64,000 nucleotides of DNA from Micromonospora globbae. GTDB taxonomy: Bacteria > Actinomycetota > Actinomycetes > Mycobacteriales > Micromonosporaceae. The DNA is taken from assembly GCF_003610785.1 (NCBI RefSeq), contig NZ_RAQQ01000006.1:248001-312000 (forward strand), read 5' to 3'. Positions 8,873-20,100 of this stretch are shown piece by piece (the stretch's first letter is position 1; each line of letters opens with the position of its first letter). A program made the position numbers and the translations under genes. Below the pieces are notes generated by a model, which was not told the DNA's origin, ran no database searches, and saw only the letters and a program-made list of their open reading frames with translations.

Positions 8873-9421
8873 ATGTCTGAGCTGGTGCTGCCGATTCGTA
8901 CCGAGCGACTGCTTCTTCGGCAGTACCGAGTGGACGATGTGGATGCCGTGCTTGCCTACTACGGCGACCCGCTCGTTGCTCGCTACGTTCCGTGGGAACC
9001 GTGGTCGCGTGAGCACGCGGCCGAGCAGGTGGCCAAGCGCGTCCACCGTCTGGGTGTCACCGATATCGACTCCGCGCTGGCGCTGGTGGTTGAGCACAAG
9101 GGCGAGGTCGTCGGCGATGTTGTTCTGTGGCCGGCCGACGAGACGCTGTCTCGGGGTGAGATGGGCTGGATCTTCAATCCGTCGGCATCCGGGCGCGGGT
9201 TTGCCACAGAGGCAGTTCGCGCCCTCGTCCGCGTGGCCTTCGCGCACTGCGGGATGCACCGGGTCATTGCGCGACTCGATGCACGGAACGAGGCATCGGC
9301 GCGACTGTGCCAACGTGTGGGCATGGTCAAGGAAGCGCACCTGCGCCAGGACTACTGGCTGAAAGGCGAGTGGGCTGACACCCTGATCTACGGACTGCTC
9401 GCGGAGCAATGGCACGGCTAG
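8873..9421 (+). CDS. GNAT-family N-acetyltransferase
   Basis: 182 residues from ATG 8873, with GAGGAAGG about 12 bases upstream. It begins MSELVLPIRTERLLLRQYR, the RimJ/RimL-type Acetyltransf_3 start, and carries GWIFNPSASGRGFATEAVRA as the acetyl-CoA pyrophosphate loop and NEASARLCQRVGMVKE near the end. Typical of ribosomal-protein or small-molecule acetylating enzymes; substrate unknown. Codons such as GTT, GCT and CTT are visibly more frequent here than in neighbouring core genes, suggesting recent acquisition. Confidence 0.88.
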   Translation: MSELVLPIRTERLLLRQYRVDDVDAVLAYYGDPLVARYVPWEPWSREHAAEQVAKRVHRLGVTDIDSALALVVEHKGEVVGDVVLWPADETLSRGEMGWIFNPSASGRGFATEAVRALVRVAFAHCGMHRVIARLDARNEASARLCQRVGMVKEAHLRQDYWLKGEWADTLIYGLLAEQWHG

Positions 9422-9490
9422 CTGGAGCTGCCTAGCGGATCTCCTCGTCCGGCAGGAGCCCGTCGTCGCCGGCGGCCGGCTGTCGGGTCT

Positions 9491-9532
9491 CAGGACCTGC
9501 GTGACACATCGTTGTCAGGACCTGGGTGACAC
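9491..9532. mobile_element. Probable insertion-sequence end remnant (direct repeats)
   Basis: Two copies of CAGGACCTGSGTGACAC (9491-9507 and 9516-9532) lie 25 bp apart. Read on the minus strand they give GTGTCACSCAGGTCCTG, which resembles, from memory, the terminal motif of IS481-family elements in actinobacteria. No transposase remains nearby. The distal copy overlaps the 3' end of the minus-strand gene ending at 9515 and supplies its stop codon. Confidence 0.4.
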
Positions 9533-10144
9533 TCCGCTGACTGCTGTACCGAACCGGCGGGCCGCGGCCCGCAAAGCCGCGATGAGGACGTGACCGGGGT
9601 AGTCGGTCAGCGCGGGGTAGCGCTGCCGATAGTGGCAACTCCAGTAACTCGCCACTCGCTGGCTCGTGAGCGCTAGGAAGGCCGGATTCTCGGCGGCGAA
9701 CCGCCCGTAGACCCTGCCTGCGCAGTTGTCAGGGACAGCCAACGACGGGGCGAGATCACCTTGAATGACGAGCAGGATCTCGTCGACGTACTCGCCGACC
9801 AGCTGCACCACGAATGGCGCCACCCAGGGCTCGGTAAGGCCGACCACCCGTTCCAGATGGTTCTGCCGCACCCGGCCGTCGTGGTGCCGGGTGTACAGGC
9901 AGTCGACGATCGCGCGCTGGGTTGGCGACAGCGCTGCTTGCGCGTCCGGTGACGGTTCGTCTGGGTAGATGCGGTAGGGGATCGCCACAGGCTCGCCGGC
10001 TACGAGCACGTGAAAGGGCCACGCCGGCTTGTGCTTCGCGGGCGGCAGCACGCGCAACGCGCTCTGTACCTCTGCCCGGAGGTGACGTGGAAAGGCGGCC
10101 TCCAGCGCTACGACTACGTCCGGGTCAGCGTTGAGATCCGCCAC
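9515..10144 (-). CDS. Hypothetical protein, 3' end possibly altered by IS remnant
   Basis: 209 residues, GTG start (MADLNADPDVVVALEAAFP). Unrecognised. It has a helical middle (ALSPTQRAIVDCLYTRHHDGRVRQNHLERVV) and an aromatic-rich region (ASYWSCHYRQRYP); no membrane segment or catalytic motif is evident. The last residues (SGVSPRS, stop) are read from the IS-end-like repeat, so the native C-terminus may have been longer. The next in-phase sequence beyond the repeat also looks like a protein tail (DDGLLPDEEIR then stop at 9432). It lies directly downstream of tRNA-Ala on the same strand. Confidence 0.55.
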   Translation of the reverse strand: MADLNADPDVVVALEAAFPRHLRAEVQSALRVLPPAKHKPAWPFHVLVAGEPVAIPYRIYPDEPSPDAQAALSPTQRAIVDCLYTRHHDGRVRQNHLERVVGLTEPWVAPFVVQLVGEYVDEILLVIQGDLAPSLAVPDNCAGRVYGRFAAENPAFLALTSQRVASYWSCHYRQRYPALTDYPGHVLIAALRAAARRFGTAVSGVSPRS

Positions 10145-10173
10145 GGCTGATCGTAGCCCGGGTACGAGCTGGG

Positions 10174-10246
10174 TGGAGCCCAGGGGACTTGAACCCCTAA
10201 CCCCTGCCTTGCAAAGGCAGTGCTCTGCCAGTTGAGCTAGGGCCCC
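10174..10246 (-). tRNA. tRNA-Ala(TGC)
   Basis: Cloverleaf on the minus strand: acceptor GGGGCCC pairs with GGGCTCC (one G-T), anticodon loop TTTGCAA in stem CTGCC/GGCAG gives anticodon TGC, and the T-loop is GTTCAAGTC. Discriminator base A; the CCA tail is not encoded (CCC follows). tRNA-Ala and tRNA-Ile next to gyrA is the standard actinobacterial arrangement. Confidence 0.96.
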
Positions 10247-10288
10247 GAGGGCGGTCGGCGCCGCGGTCGTCGACCGCCGCGCCGGACG

Positions 10289-10417
10289 TCAGCGCAGGTC
10301 GGGCGCGGTCGTCGCCTCGTGCCAGAGGGCACGCTCGTCGTTGGAAGCCTTGATCTTCTTAGCCACGACGGCGGCCACGCCGACAACGCCGACCAGAATC
10401 AGAAGCTTCTTGACCAT
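10289..10417 (-). CDS. DLW-39-like small protein
   Basis: A 42-residue gene between the two tRNAs: ATG at 10417, TGA at 10289-10291. The protein starts MVKKLLILVGVVGVAAVVAKK, a basic N-terminus with one membrane helix, followed by a short charged tail with RALWHEAT. Actinobacteria carry a very small DLW-39 family protein at this position near gyrA; here DLW is ALW. GGGGTC upstream could serve as ribosome-binding site. Function unknown; the size, helix and position are the evidence. Confidence 0.75.
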   Translation of the reverse strand: MVKKLLILVGVVGVAAVVAKKIKASNDERALWHEATTAPDLR

Positions 10418-10459
10418 GGGGCGACCCCTCGCGCTCGGCTGCCGTCGGACGACGTGCGG

Positions 10460-10533
10460 TGGGGCTAGCTGGAATCGAACCAGCGACCTCAGAGTTATCA
10501 GCTCTGCGCTCTAACCGACTGAGCTATAGCCCC
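10460..10533 (-). tRNA. tRNA-Ile(GAT)
   Basis: 74-nt cloverleaf: acceptor GGGGCTA pairs with TAGCCCC, anticodon stem CAGAG/CTCTG holds GAT, T-loop GTTCGATTC. Discriminator A; CCA is not encoded. On the same strand as tRNA-Ala and gyrA. Confidence 0.97.
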
Positions 10534-10675
10534 GCGTTGCGACGGCCAACATTAACCCATCAGCGCGCGCCGCCCCAAATCGGGGGTGGCCTCGCGCGCC
10601 GCCGTCCCGGTCGAACCTACCCGAGTACGGAACGCCGGGGCGACCGCTTTCCACGGCGCCCCGGCGTCCGGTGTC

Positions 10676-11560
10676 TCAGTCCCGCTCGGCGAGCGTCAGC
10701 TCGATGCCGCCCACCAGGTCGGCGCACACGTTGTAGACGAACGCGCCGAGGGTCGCCAGCGCCGTGAACAGGACGACGTTGACCAGACCGATCAGGGCCG
10801 AGCTGAGGATCACGCCCTTGGCGGTGATCTGGAAGCCCTCGGTGCCCTGCCCACCGCCGGCGTTGACCAGGTCGGTGAGGCTCTCGTTGACGCTCTGGAA
10901 GACGCCCATCGCGTCCAGGGCGAGGTAGAGCACGGACGTGGCCACGACCACCACGATGAAGAGCACCACCGACACGGCGAAGGCGAACTTCATCACGGAC
11001 CAGGGGTCGATCCGCTTGAGGTTCAGCCGGGCCCGGCGCGGTCCGCGCGAGGCCGCCGAGCTGACCGAGGTACGCGCGGCGCGTACCGCCTCACCGACGC
11101 GCGCGGCGCCGACGGCGGCCGCGTTGCCGATGCCCGGTGGCAGGCCACCGCCGTTGGGCACCCGGCCAGGACCGGGGCTGGGGCGGGCGGTGTCCGGCGC
11201 CGCGGCACCGCCGATCCGCGGCTGTGTGCCGGTGGCGGCGGCGGACACGCCGGCGCGTACCGGGATCTGCTGGGTCGCGCCCGGCCGGGCCGATGCGGTG
11301 GCCTTCGCGGCACCGCCTCCGGCGGCGTCCGTCGGCACCGCCTCGGTCTTGTCGCCGGAGCCCGCGTCCTCGGTCGGTTTGTCCGGCGGTGGGGCCATCC
11401 CGGGAGCCCGGGTGAATTTCGGGGCAGGCGCGTCGGCGGGGACCGTGGCACGGCCCACGGCCGCGCGGCCGGTCGCTGGTGCGCCGCCTCCTGCGGCCTC
11501 CTCGTCGACCGGGTTGGCCGAGGTCCCCGCGTTCCCCGACTTCGCCTGTGTCTCCGTCAT
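10676..11560 (-). CDS. DUF3566 transmembrane protein
   Basis: 294 residues. The N-terminal 170 or so are a disordered Ala/Pro/Gly-rich cytoplasmic tail; then ARLNLKRIDPWSVMKFAFA leads into two membrane helices (VSVVLFIVVVVATSVLYLAL and GLVNVVLFTALATLGAFVYN). This is the DUF3566 pattern, nearly always encoded just behind gyrA in actinobacteria. The gap from the gyrA stop is four bases, so it is co-transcribed with gyrBA. Mycobacterial relatives have been linked to cell shape and cell-wall sites; its exact role here is unknown. Confidence 0.92.
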   Translation of the reverse strand: MTETQAKSGNAGTSANPVDEEAAGGGAPATGRAAVGRATVPADAPAPKFTRAPGMAPPPDKPTEDAGSGDKTEAVPTDAAGGGAAKATASARPGATQQIPVRAGVSAAATGTQPRIGGAAAPDTARPSPGPGRVPNGGGLPPGIGNAAAVGAARVGEAVRAARTSVSSAASRGPRRARLNLKRIDPWSVMKFAFAVSVVLFIVVVVATSVLYLALDAMGVFQSVNESLTDLVNAGGGQGTEGFQITAKGVILSSALIGLVNVVLFTALATLGAFVYNVCADLVGGIELTLAERD

Positions 11561-11564
11561 TCAA

Positions 11565-14084
11565 CTAGTCCTGTTCGTCAGGCTCGTCGGCATTGCGAGC
11601 AATCGCCACGATAGTCACGCCGTCCGGAAGGTCCATGAGCTTGACCCCCATTGTGTTCCGGTCACGCGTACGGCGTACAGGCTTCACCGGAGTCCGGATG
11701 ACACCACCGTTGCTGGTGATGGCGAACAGTTCGTCGTCCGGGTCGATCACCACCGCACCGACCAGACCACCGCGTCGCTCTGTGATCTTCGCAGTCAGCA
11801 CGCCTTTACCTCCCCGGCCCTGGACCGGGTATTCCTCGATGGGGGTACGTTTCGCATATCCCCCGTTCGTCGCGACCAGGACGTCCATGCCCGGCCGGAC
11901 CACCTCCATGGCCAGCAGCATGTCGTCCTCGGCGAAGCGCATGCCGATCACGCCCGACGTGGCCCGGCCCATGGGCCGCAGCGCCTCGTCGGAGGCGTTG
12001 AATCGGATCGCCTGCGCGTTCTTCGAGACCAGCAGCAGGTCGTCCTCCGGCGCCACCAGGGCGGCACCGACCAGTTCGTCCTCATCGCGCAGGTTGATCG
12101 CGATGATGCCGCCCGACCGGTTGGAGTCGAACTCCTCAAGCCGCGTCTTCTTCACCAGGCCGTTCTTCGTGGCCAGTACCAGGTAGGGAGCGACCTGGTA
12201 GTTCGGAATCTCGATGATCTGCGCGATCTGCTCGTCCGGTTGGAAGGCGAGCAGGTTCGCCACGTGCTGACCCCTGGCAACCCTACTGGCTTCCGGAAGC
12301 TCGTAGGCCTTCGCCCGGTAGACCCGACCCTTGTTGGTGAAGAACAGGATCCAGTCGTGCGTCGAGCAGACGAAGAAGTGGCTGACGATGTCGTCCTGGC
12401 GCAGGTTGGCGCCGCTCACGCCCTTGCCGCCCCGGCGCTGCGAGCGGTACTGGTCGACCTTGGTCCGCTTCGCGTACCCGGTGCGGGTGATCGTGACGAC
12501 CACGTCCTCGCGGGCGATGAGGTCCTCCATGGAGACCTCGCCGTCGAACGGCACGATCTGCGTCCGGCGGTCGTCGCCCCACTTCGCGATGATCTCGCCG
12601 AGCTCCTCGGAGACGATCCTCCGCTGCCGCTCAGGCTTGGCGAGGATGTCCTTGAGGTCGGCAATTTCCAGCTCCAGCTTGGCCAGGTCGTCGAGGATCC
12701 GCTGCCGCTCCAACGCCGCGAGCCGGCGCAGCTGCATGTCCAGGATCGCGGTCGCCTGGATCTCGTCGATCTCCAGGAGCCGGATGAGGCCCTGCCGGGC
12801 GTCCTCGACCGTGGGCGAGCGCCGGATCAGGGCGATCACCTCGTCGAGGGCGTCCAGCGCCTTGGCCAGACCGCGCAGGATGTGCGCCCGCTCCTCGGCC
12901 TTGCGCAGCCGGTACGCGGTCCGCCGGCGGATGACCTCCACCTGGTGGTCCACGTAGTAGCGGATGAACTGCGCCAGGTTGAGCGTGCGCGGCACGCCGT
13001 CGACCAGCGCCAGCATGTTGGCGCCGAACGTCTCCTGGAGCTGGGTGTGCTTGTAGAGGTTGTTCAGCACCACCTTGGCGACCGCGTCGCGCTTGAGCAC
13101 GAGCACGAGCCGCATGCCCGTACGCCCGGAGGACTCGTCTCGGATGTCCGCGATCCCGCCGAGCTTGCCCTCCTTGATCAGCTCGGCGATCCGCTCGGCG
13201 AGGTTGTCCGGGTTGACCTGGTAGGGCAGCTCGCTGACGACCAGCGCGGGCCGGCCGCGCTTGTCCTCCTCGACCTCCACGACGGCGCGCATGCGGATGG
13301 AGCCGCGGCCCGTCCGGTACGCGTCCTGGATGCCCGCCGTGCCGACGATGAGGCCGTGGGTCGGGAAGTCCGGACCCTTGACGATCCCCAGCAGCGCCTC
13401 GAGCGTGGTGGCCTCGTCCTCGTCCGGGTGCTCCAGGCACCACTGCACGGCCGCGCCGATCTCCCGCAGGTTGTGCGGCGGGATCTTGGTGGCCATGCCG
13501 ACGGCGATGCCCTCGGAGCCGTTGATGAGCAGGTTCGGGATGCGGGACGGCAGGATGGTCGGCTCCTTGGCCCGACCGTCGTAGTTGTCCTGCATGTCGA
13601 CGGTGTCCTCGTCGATGTCCCGCATCATCTCCATGGCCAGCGGGTCGAGCTTGCACTCGGTGTACCGCATGGCCGCGGCGGGGTCGTTGCCCGGCGAGCC
13701 GAAGTTGCCGTTGCCGTCGACCAGCGGGTAGCGCAGCGACCACGGCTGCGCCATCCGGACCAGCGCGTCGTAGATCGGCGAGTCGCCGTGCGGGTGGAAC
13801 TGACCCATGACGTCGCCGACGACCCGGGAGCACTTCACGTACCCGCGGTCCGGCCGGTAGCCGGAGTCGAACATCGCGTAGAGGATCTTGCGGTGGACCG
13901 GCTTGAGCCCGTCCCGGACGTCCGGCAGCGCACGCCCGACGATGACGCTCATCGCGTAGTCGAGGTAGGAGCGCTGCATCTCCACCTCGAGCCCGACCGG
14001 TTCGATGCGGTCGCGCGCGACGACGGCGCCGGTGGCCTCGGTGACCTCAGGCTCGTTCGGTGTGGACTCGGGGGAATCGGTCAC
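11565..14084 (-). CDS. gyrA: DNA gyrase subunit A
   Basis: 839 residues, full length. It breaks and rejoins DNA in the GyrA2B2 complex to introduce negative supercoils. The catalytic tyrosine is Tyr141 in [10 protein letters not shown]. The quinolone-determining region reads GDSPIYD (100-106): Ser102 and Asp106 match E. coli Ser83 and Asp87, the drug-susceptible state, whereas M. tuberculosis has Ala there. The C-terminal wrapping domain carries the GyrA box QRRGGKG (near 550) and repeated R-x-x-K blade motifs. The start [10 protein letters not shown] follows gyrB after 130 bp containing DnaA boxes and a hairpin. Confidence 0.98.
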   Translation of the reverse strand: MTDSPESTPNEPEVTEATGAVVARDRIEPVGLEVEMQRSYLDYAMSVIVGRALPDVRDGLKPVHRKILYAMFDSGYRPDRGYVKCSRVVGDVMGQFHPHGDSPIYDALVRMAQPWSLRYPLVDGNGNFGSPGNDPAAAMRYTECKLDPLAMEMMRDIDEDTVDMQDNYDGRAKEPTILPSRIPNLLINGSEGIAVGMATKIPPHNLREIGAAVQWCLEHPDEDEATTLEALLGIVKGPDFPTHGLIVGTAGIQDAYRTGRGSIRMRAVVEVEEDKRGRPALVVSELPYQVNPDNLAERIAELIKEGKLGGIADIRDESSGRTGMRLVLVLKRDAVAKVVLNNLYKHTQLQETFGANMLALVDGVPRTLNLAQFIRYYVDHQVEVIRRRTAYRLRKAEERAHILRGLAKALDALDEVIALIRRSPTVEDARQGLIRLLEIDEIQATAILDMQLRRLAALERQRILDDLAKLELEIADLKDILAKPERQRRIVSEELGEIIAKWGDDRRTQIVPFDGEVSMEDLIAREDVVVTITRTGYAKRTKVDQYRSQRRGGKGVSGANLRQDDIVSHFFVCSTHDWILFFTNKGRVYRAKAYELPEASRVARGQHVANLLAFQPDEQIAQIIEIPNYQVAPYLVLATKNGLVKKTRLEEFDSNRSGGIIAINLRDEDELVGAALVAPEDDLLLVSKNAQAIRFNASDEALRPMGRATSGVIGMRFAEDDMLLAMEVVRPGMDVLVATNGGYAKRTPIEEYPVQGRGGKGVLTAKITERRGGLVGAVVIDPDDELFAITSNGGVIRTPVKPVRRTRDRNTMGVKLMDLPDGVTIVAIARNADEPDEQD

Positions 14085-14120
14085 TGTTTACCCTTATCAG
14101 ACTCAGAGTCGTTTTCGTGC

Positions 14121-14160
14121 TGTGGATAACGGCTGTGGATATCGGCCAGGTTGTGGATAA
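14121..14160 (-). promoter_or_regulatory. DnaA-box cluster between gyrB and gyrA
   Basis: Two perfect boxes (TGTGGATAA, complement of TTATCCACA) at 14121-14129 and 14152-14160, with a one-mismatch box TGTGGATAT at 14134-14142 between them and a weaker TGTGGACCG at 14164. All have the same orientation. Position in the gyrA leader could allow DnaA control of gyrA or titration of DnaA. Confidence 0.7.
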
Positions 14161-14168
14161 CTCTGTGG

Positions 14169-14209
14169 ACCGGCGGGCCGGCCGGTGGACGCCGGGTCGG
14201 CCCGCCGGT
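14169..14209 (-). terminator. GC hairpin downstream of gyrB
   Basis: Inverted repeat ACCGGCGGGCCGG (14169-14181) with TCGGCCCGCCGGT (14197-14209), one mismatch at the inner end, just six bases past the gyrB stop. It could attenuate gyrB transcripts before gyrA. No U-tract. Confidence 0.4.
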
Positions 14210-14214
14210 CACCG

Positions 14215-16690
<2,476 letters not shown>

Positions 16691-17272
16691 ATGGGGCTGG
16701 ACAACGTCGCGGTGCACTGGCCGCGTACCGGCCGCTTCTACGATCCGGTCGCGCCGGCCGAGTTCGTCGACTTCGGCGAGATCGTCGACATGCCGCGGAT
16801 CTCCGCGCCGACAGCCGCGCTGGCCGAGTTGATCGCGAAGAGCGGCACGGTGCGGGCCACGGCGTACACGGAACTGGTGGACCTGCTGCTCGGCCTCGAC
16901 GGTGTGCTCTACGCCACGGACGCCGCGGCCGAGGACGAGGACCCGGTGATCGACCCCGACGGCTGCGCCTGGATCGCGGACGGCATCGAGCGGTTCGTCG
17001 CCGGCCACCGGGAGCACGGCGAGGCGGTGACGTTCGAGTCCGTCAGCGCCGTGCTGCGCAGGCTGCTCGGTGACGGGCGCCTGGCCGAGCAGCAGCTCCG
17101 CTGGCTGGACGGGCGGCTCGACGCGCTGCGCGACGAGCGGGGCGAACCCCCGCAGTGGGACTTCACCTGCGCCGAGCTGAGCGTGCTGGCCGCGTTCTAC
17201 CGGCGGTGCGCCGACCGTGGCTTCGCCGTCTACGCCGAGTCGGAGGCCCCCCGCCGGGCCACCCAGCCGTAG
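16691..17272 (+). CDS. Conserved-looking hypothetical protein
   Basis: 193 residues, ATG start 6 bases after AGAGGTGACCCCAG-type sequence. Acidic, no membrane segment. Features: GLDNVAVHWPRTGRFYDP at the start, DPDGCAWIADGIERFVAGH in the middle, WDFTCAELSVLAAFYRRCADRGFAVYAES near the end. I recognise no family. The tidy codon use and its own ribosome-binding site argue it is real. Divergent from gyrB; a hairpin separates it from the convergent MarR gene. Confidence 0.65.
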   Translation: MGLDNVAVHWPRTGRFYDPVAPAEFVDFGEIVDMPRISAPTAALAELIAKSGTVRATAYTELVDLLLGLDGVLYATDAAAEDEDPVIDPDGCAWIADGIERFVAGHREHGEAVTFESVSAVLRRLLGDGRLAEQQLRWLDGRLDALRDERGEPPQWDFTCAELSVLAAFYRRCADRGFAVYAESEAPRRATQP

Positions 17273-17274
17273 CG

Positions 17275-17319
17275 GAGGGGGGCCGCGGCGCCGCGCGAGA
17301 CGCCGCCGCGCCCCCTGAC
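17275..17319. terminator. GC-rich hairpin between convergent genes
   Basis: GGGGG-cc-GCGGCG pairs with CGCCGC-cg-CGCCCCC across a ten-base loop, right behind the stop of the hypothetical gene and before the MarR stop. No U-run; likely a bidirectional terminator. Confidence 0.45.
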
Positions 17320-17329
17320 CGGCCTCGCG

Positions 17330-17812
17330 TCAGCGGCCCGCCTCGTCCGCGGGCCGGTCGGCTGCGGGCCGGTTGGCCGCCGCGATGACCCGGGTGAGCG
17401 CGGCGTGCAGCTGCCGCAGCTCTTCCAGCGGCAGGCCGAGCCGCGAGACGATCGCCGGCGGGATCTCCTCCGCCCGGGCCCGTAGCGCCCGTCCGCTCTC
17501 GGTGAGCGTCACGGCGAGGCTCCGCTCGTCGGCGGGATCCCGCTCGCGGCGGACGTAGCCGTTCGACTCCAGGCGCTTGAGCAGCGGCGAGAGCGTGCCC
17601 GGGTCGAGCTGGAGCAGGCGACTGAGGTCGCGGACCGACAGCGGCGCGTGCTGCCACAGGGCGAGCATCACCAGATACTGCGGATGGGTGAGGCCCATCG
17701 GCTCCAGCAACGGCCGGTAGACCCCGACGACACCGCGTGCCGCGACCGACAGCGCGAAGCAGACCTGCTGTTCCAGCGCCAGGGGGTCCGCGTCGTCGAG
17801 CTGCTCACGCAT
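17330..17812 (-). CDS. MarR-family regulator, OhrR-like
   Basis: 160 residues from ATG 17812 (MREQLDDADPLALEQQVCFAL). The winged helix covers about 45-115 (VRDLSRLLQLDPGTLSPLLKRLESNGYVRRERDP..ERS). A Cys at position 18 in LEQQVCFALSVAARGVVGVYRPLL aligns with the reactive cysteine of OhrR organic-hydroperoxide sensors; the usual companion ohr gene is not adjacent. It is divergent from a small basic protein gene, with a long palindrome between them that is probably its operator. The frame extends to 17884 but through the palindrome. Confidence 0.85.
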   Translation of the reverse strand: MREQLDDADPLALEQQVCFALSVAARGVVGVYRPLLEPMGLTHPQYLVMLALWQHAPLSVRDLSRLLQLDPGTLSPLLKRLESNGYVRRERDPADERSLAVTLTESGRALRARAEEIPPAIVSRLGLPLEELRQLHAALTRVIAAANRPAADRPADEAGR

Positions 17813-17851
17813 GCCTGTCGACCTCCTTCGTGGCGGTGTTATCGTACCAAC

Positions 17852-17882
17852 GTTTTGTGCACCAACTATTGGGGCACAAAAC
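17852..17882. promoter_or_regulatory. Near-perfect 31-bp palindromic operator
   Basis: GTTTTGTGC (17852-17860) and its exact complement GCACAAAAC (17874-17882) flank an inner dyad CCAA-CTA-TTGG; only one position pair (A/G) breaks symmetry. AT-rich for this genome. It lies 39 bp upstream of the MarR start and 34 bp before the divergent small gene, as expected for an autoregulatory MarR site. Confidence 0.75.
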
Positions 17883-17916
17883 ATCGGCGTGCGGTTCCCG
17901 AGCGGAGGTCAGCAGC

Positions 17917-18144
17917 ATGAGCGAGGACCCGAAGGAGACCAGGAGCGCGGGCGAGGGTGGCCGGTTCTGGCGATTCGCCTACAAGTACCTGGCGGGCCCC
18001 GCCGAGGGGGTGCCGGGCGCGGTCTACGGGGGCTCGGCCGAGGCCCGTGAGGGGTGGAAGCGCGACCTGGAGAACCGCAAGCGCTACAGCCGCGAGCAGC
18101 GGGAGCGCAAGCGGGCCGCCCGCGAGGCGCGGCGCGACTCCTGA
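17917..18144 (+). CDS. Small basic hypothetical protein
   Basis: 75 residues from ATG 17917 with GGAGG at 17905-17909. Very charged, Arg/Lys-rich C-terminal half (RYSREQRERKRAAREARR), with an aromatic stretch FWRFAYKYLAGP. No known domain. It is divergent from the OhrR-like gene and shares its palindromic operator region, so it may be the regulator's target. Confidence 0.6.
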   Translation: MSEDPKETRSAGEGGRFWRFAYKYLAGPAEGVPGAVYGGSAEAREGWKRDLENRKRYSREQRERKRAAREARRDS

Positions 18145-18247
18145 TTCGCCGCCGCTCCCGGGCGACCCTTCCGCCGCTCGTGGAGACCCCGGCTGACACA
18201 CCGGGTCGTGCGACAGCCGCCGCTGACTGCCGCGTCCGCCCCGCCGG

Positions 18248-18961
18248 TCAGCCGTAGGTGTCCCGCGGGCCGCGGCCCCGGACCCGGCGCGGCCCGCGCG
18301 ACCACGACGGCGCGGCCGGGCCGTGGATGTGCAGCTTGCGCACCACGTTGTGGCCGACCTCCCGCGCGATCTGCTGGAGCAGCGAGCCCGCGAGCAGCCG
18401 CAACTGGGTCGCCCAGGCGGTGGAGCGGGCCTCCACGGTCAACTCGCCGTTCTCCAGCTTCACGGGGCGGCTGTGCTGGGCCACCTCCGGCCCGACCACG
18501 CGCTCCCACGCGCCGAAGACCGTCGCCTCGGCCGCCGGCTGCTGCCAGCCGCGCGCCTTGACGAGCCGGTTCAGCACCGCGCCGAGCGGCTGCGGGTCGC
18601 GCGGGTCCGGCCCCGGGCCGGAGTAGCCGCGCAGGCGCCGCTCGCCGCCGCCCGTGCCGGTCCCGGTACGCCGTCGGGTCCGTCCCGCCGCCTCCCGTCG
18701 CGCCTTCGCGGCGTCCAGCACGGCCCGGGCCAGTTGCGGCCCCGAGGCCCCGTCCGGCACGGCCTCACCACTGTCACCGCCGGCCCGCGCGGGGTCGGCC
18801 GCGGCGTCCCCGCCGGTTTCGCCCCGCGCGGCAGGGCGGCCATCCCGGGCGGTTCCGCCACCGGCGGGCGTACGCGCAGCCCCGCGCCTGGTCGAGGAGG
18901 CGCGGCTCGCGTCACCCGTACCGGCGCCACCGGCACCGGTTCGCTCCGGTTCAGTCGACAC
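18248..18961 (-). CDS. dciA: DciA-like replicative helicase loader (DUF721)
   Basis: 237 residues from GTG 18961, overlapping the recF stop by 11 bp. The N-terminal 120 residues are low-complexity (Gly/Ala/Arg/Thr); the C-terminal half is the DUF721 KH-like domain: [58 protein letters not shown]. DciA is the ancestral loader of DnaB in bacteria lacking DnaC/DnaI, and its location between recF and gyrB is conserved in actinobacteria. Confidence 0.92.
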   Translation of the reverse strand: MSTEPERTGAGGAGTGDASRASSTRRGAARTPAGGGTARDGRPAARGETGGDAAADPARAGGDSGEAVPDGASGPQLARAVLDAAKARREAAGRTRRRTGTGTGGGERRLRGYSGPGPDPRDPQPLGAVLNRLVKARGWQQPAAEATVFGAWERVVGPEVAQHSRPVKLENGELTVEARSTAWATQLRLLAGSLLQQIAREVGHNVVRKLHIHGPAAPSWSRGPRRVRGRGPRDTYG

Positions 18962-20084
18962 GGCGCACCGTCCCCTCGCCCACCTCGTAGCGTGCTCCCC
19001 GCAGTGCCGCCGGCACATCGTCGTCTACGGCGCAGGTGACCAGGAGCTGACTAGCCCCGCCGACGAGTTCGGCCAACCGGTCCCGGCGCCCGGCGTCCAG
19101 CTCGGCGAACACGTCGTCGAGGACCAGCACCGGCTCGATCCCGTCGGCGCGGAGCAGGTCGTACGCGGCCAGCCGCAGGGCGAGCGCGAACGACCAGGAC
19201 TCGCCGTGGCTCGCGTACCCCTTGGCCGGCAGCGGGCCGAGGGTGAGGGCCAGCTCGTCCCGGTGCGGGCCGACGAGGGTGGTGCCCCGCTCGACCTCCG
19301 CCGACCGGGACTCGGCCAGCGCGGCGGTCAGCGCCCCCGCGAGCACCTCCCGATCCGTCGTGGGCTCGGGCAGCTCCACTGACGGGCGGTACGCGATCCC
19401 CGCCGCGCCCCGCCCGGCCGCCACGGCGTCGTACGCCTTGGCCACGTGCGGCGCCAGCGCGGACACCAGTTCCAGCCGGCCGGCGAGCAGGTCGGCCCCG
19501 TGCCGGGCGAGATGCGCGTCCCAGACGGCGAGCGTCGACAGGTCCCCGCCGCGCGTGCCGCCGGTCTTGCGGGCCAGGTACGCGGTCCGCAGCAGCGCGT
19601 TGCGCTGCTTGACCACCCGCTCGTAGTCGGCCCGGACCCCGGCGAACCGGGGCTGCCGGCTGACCAGCAGGTCGTCCAGGTAGCGGCGGCGTTCGGCGGG
19701 GTCGCCCCGGACGAGTTCCAGGTCCTCCGGGGCGAAGAGCACGAGCCGGAGCGCGCCGAGCACGTCGCGGGCCCGGCGGGCCGGGGAGCGGCCGAGCCGC
19801 GCCCGGTTCGCCTTCCCCGGGACGATCTCCAGCTCGACCAGCAGTTCCCGGCCCTCGTGCACGATCGCGCAGCGGATCACCGCCGAGCCGGCACCCATCC
19901 GCACGAGCGGGGCGTCCGTGGCGACCCGGTGGCTGTCCAGGGTCGCCACGTAGCCCAGCGCCTCGACGAGGTTGGTCTTGCCGACGCCGTTCGCGCCGAT
20001 CAGGACGTTCGCCCCCGGCTCGAGGTCGACGCCGACCCGCTCGTACGAGCGGAAGTCGACCAGTTCCAGCCGGCGGACGTACAC
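18951..20084 (-). CDS. recF: DNA replication/repair protein RecF
   Basis: 377 residues. Walker A GANGVGKT (30-37), ABC signature [15 protein letters not shown] and Walker [13 protein letters not shown] near the C-terminus: an SMC-like ATPase without the long coiled coil. It works in the RecFOR gap-repair pathway, loading RecA. Located in the dnaN-recF block with gnd inserted between dnaN and recF. The ribosome-binding site is weak. Confidence 0.97.
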   Translation of the reverse strand: MYVRRLELVDFRSYERVGVDLEPGANVLIGANGVGKTNLVEALGYVATLDSHRVATDAPLVRMGAGSAVIRCAIVHEGRELLVELEIVPGKANRARLGRSPARRARDVLGALRLVLFAPEDLELVRGDPAERRRYLDDLLVSRQPRFAGVRADYERVVKQRNALLRTAYLARKTGGTRGGDLSTLAVWDAHLARHGADLLAGRLELVSALAPHVAKAYDAVAAGRGAAGIAYRPSVELPEPTTDREVLAGALTAALAESRSAEVERGTTLVGPHRDELALTLGPLPAKGYASHGESWSFALALRLAAYDLLRADGIEPVLVLDDVFAELDAGRRDRLAELVGGASQLLVTCAVDDDVPAALRGARYEVGEGTVRRVD

Positions 20085-20100
20085 AGGGTGTGGATACCGC

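Noticed and set aside
10938..14129. 1063-codon open frame on the plus strand opposite gyrA
   Set aside because: It is an antisense shadow of gyrA caused by high third-position GC; its Arg/Val/Asp/His-rich translation matches no protein family.
17852..17882. Palindrome read as a transcription terminator
   Set aside because: It lies between two divergent starts, where no transcript should end; an operator explains it better.
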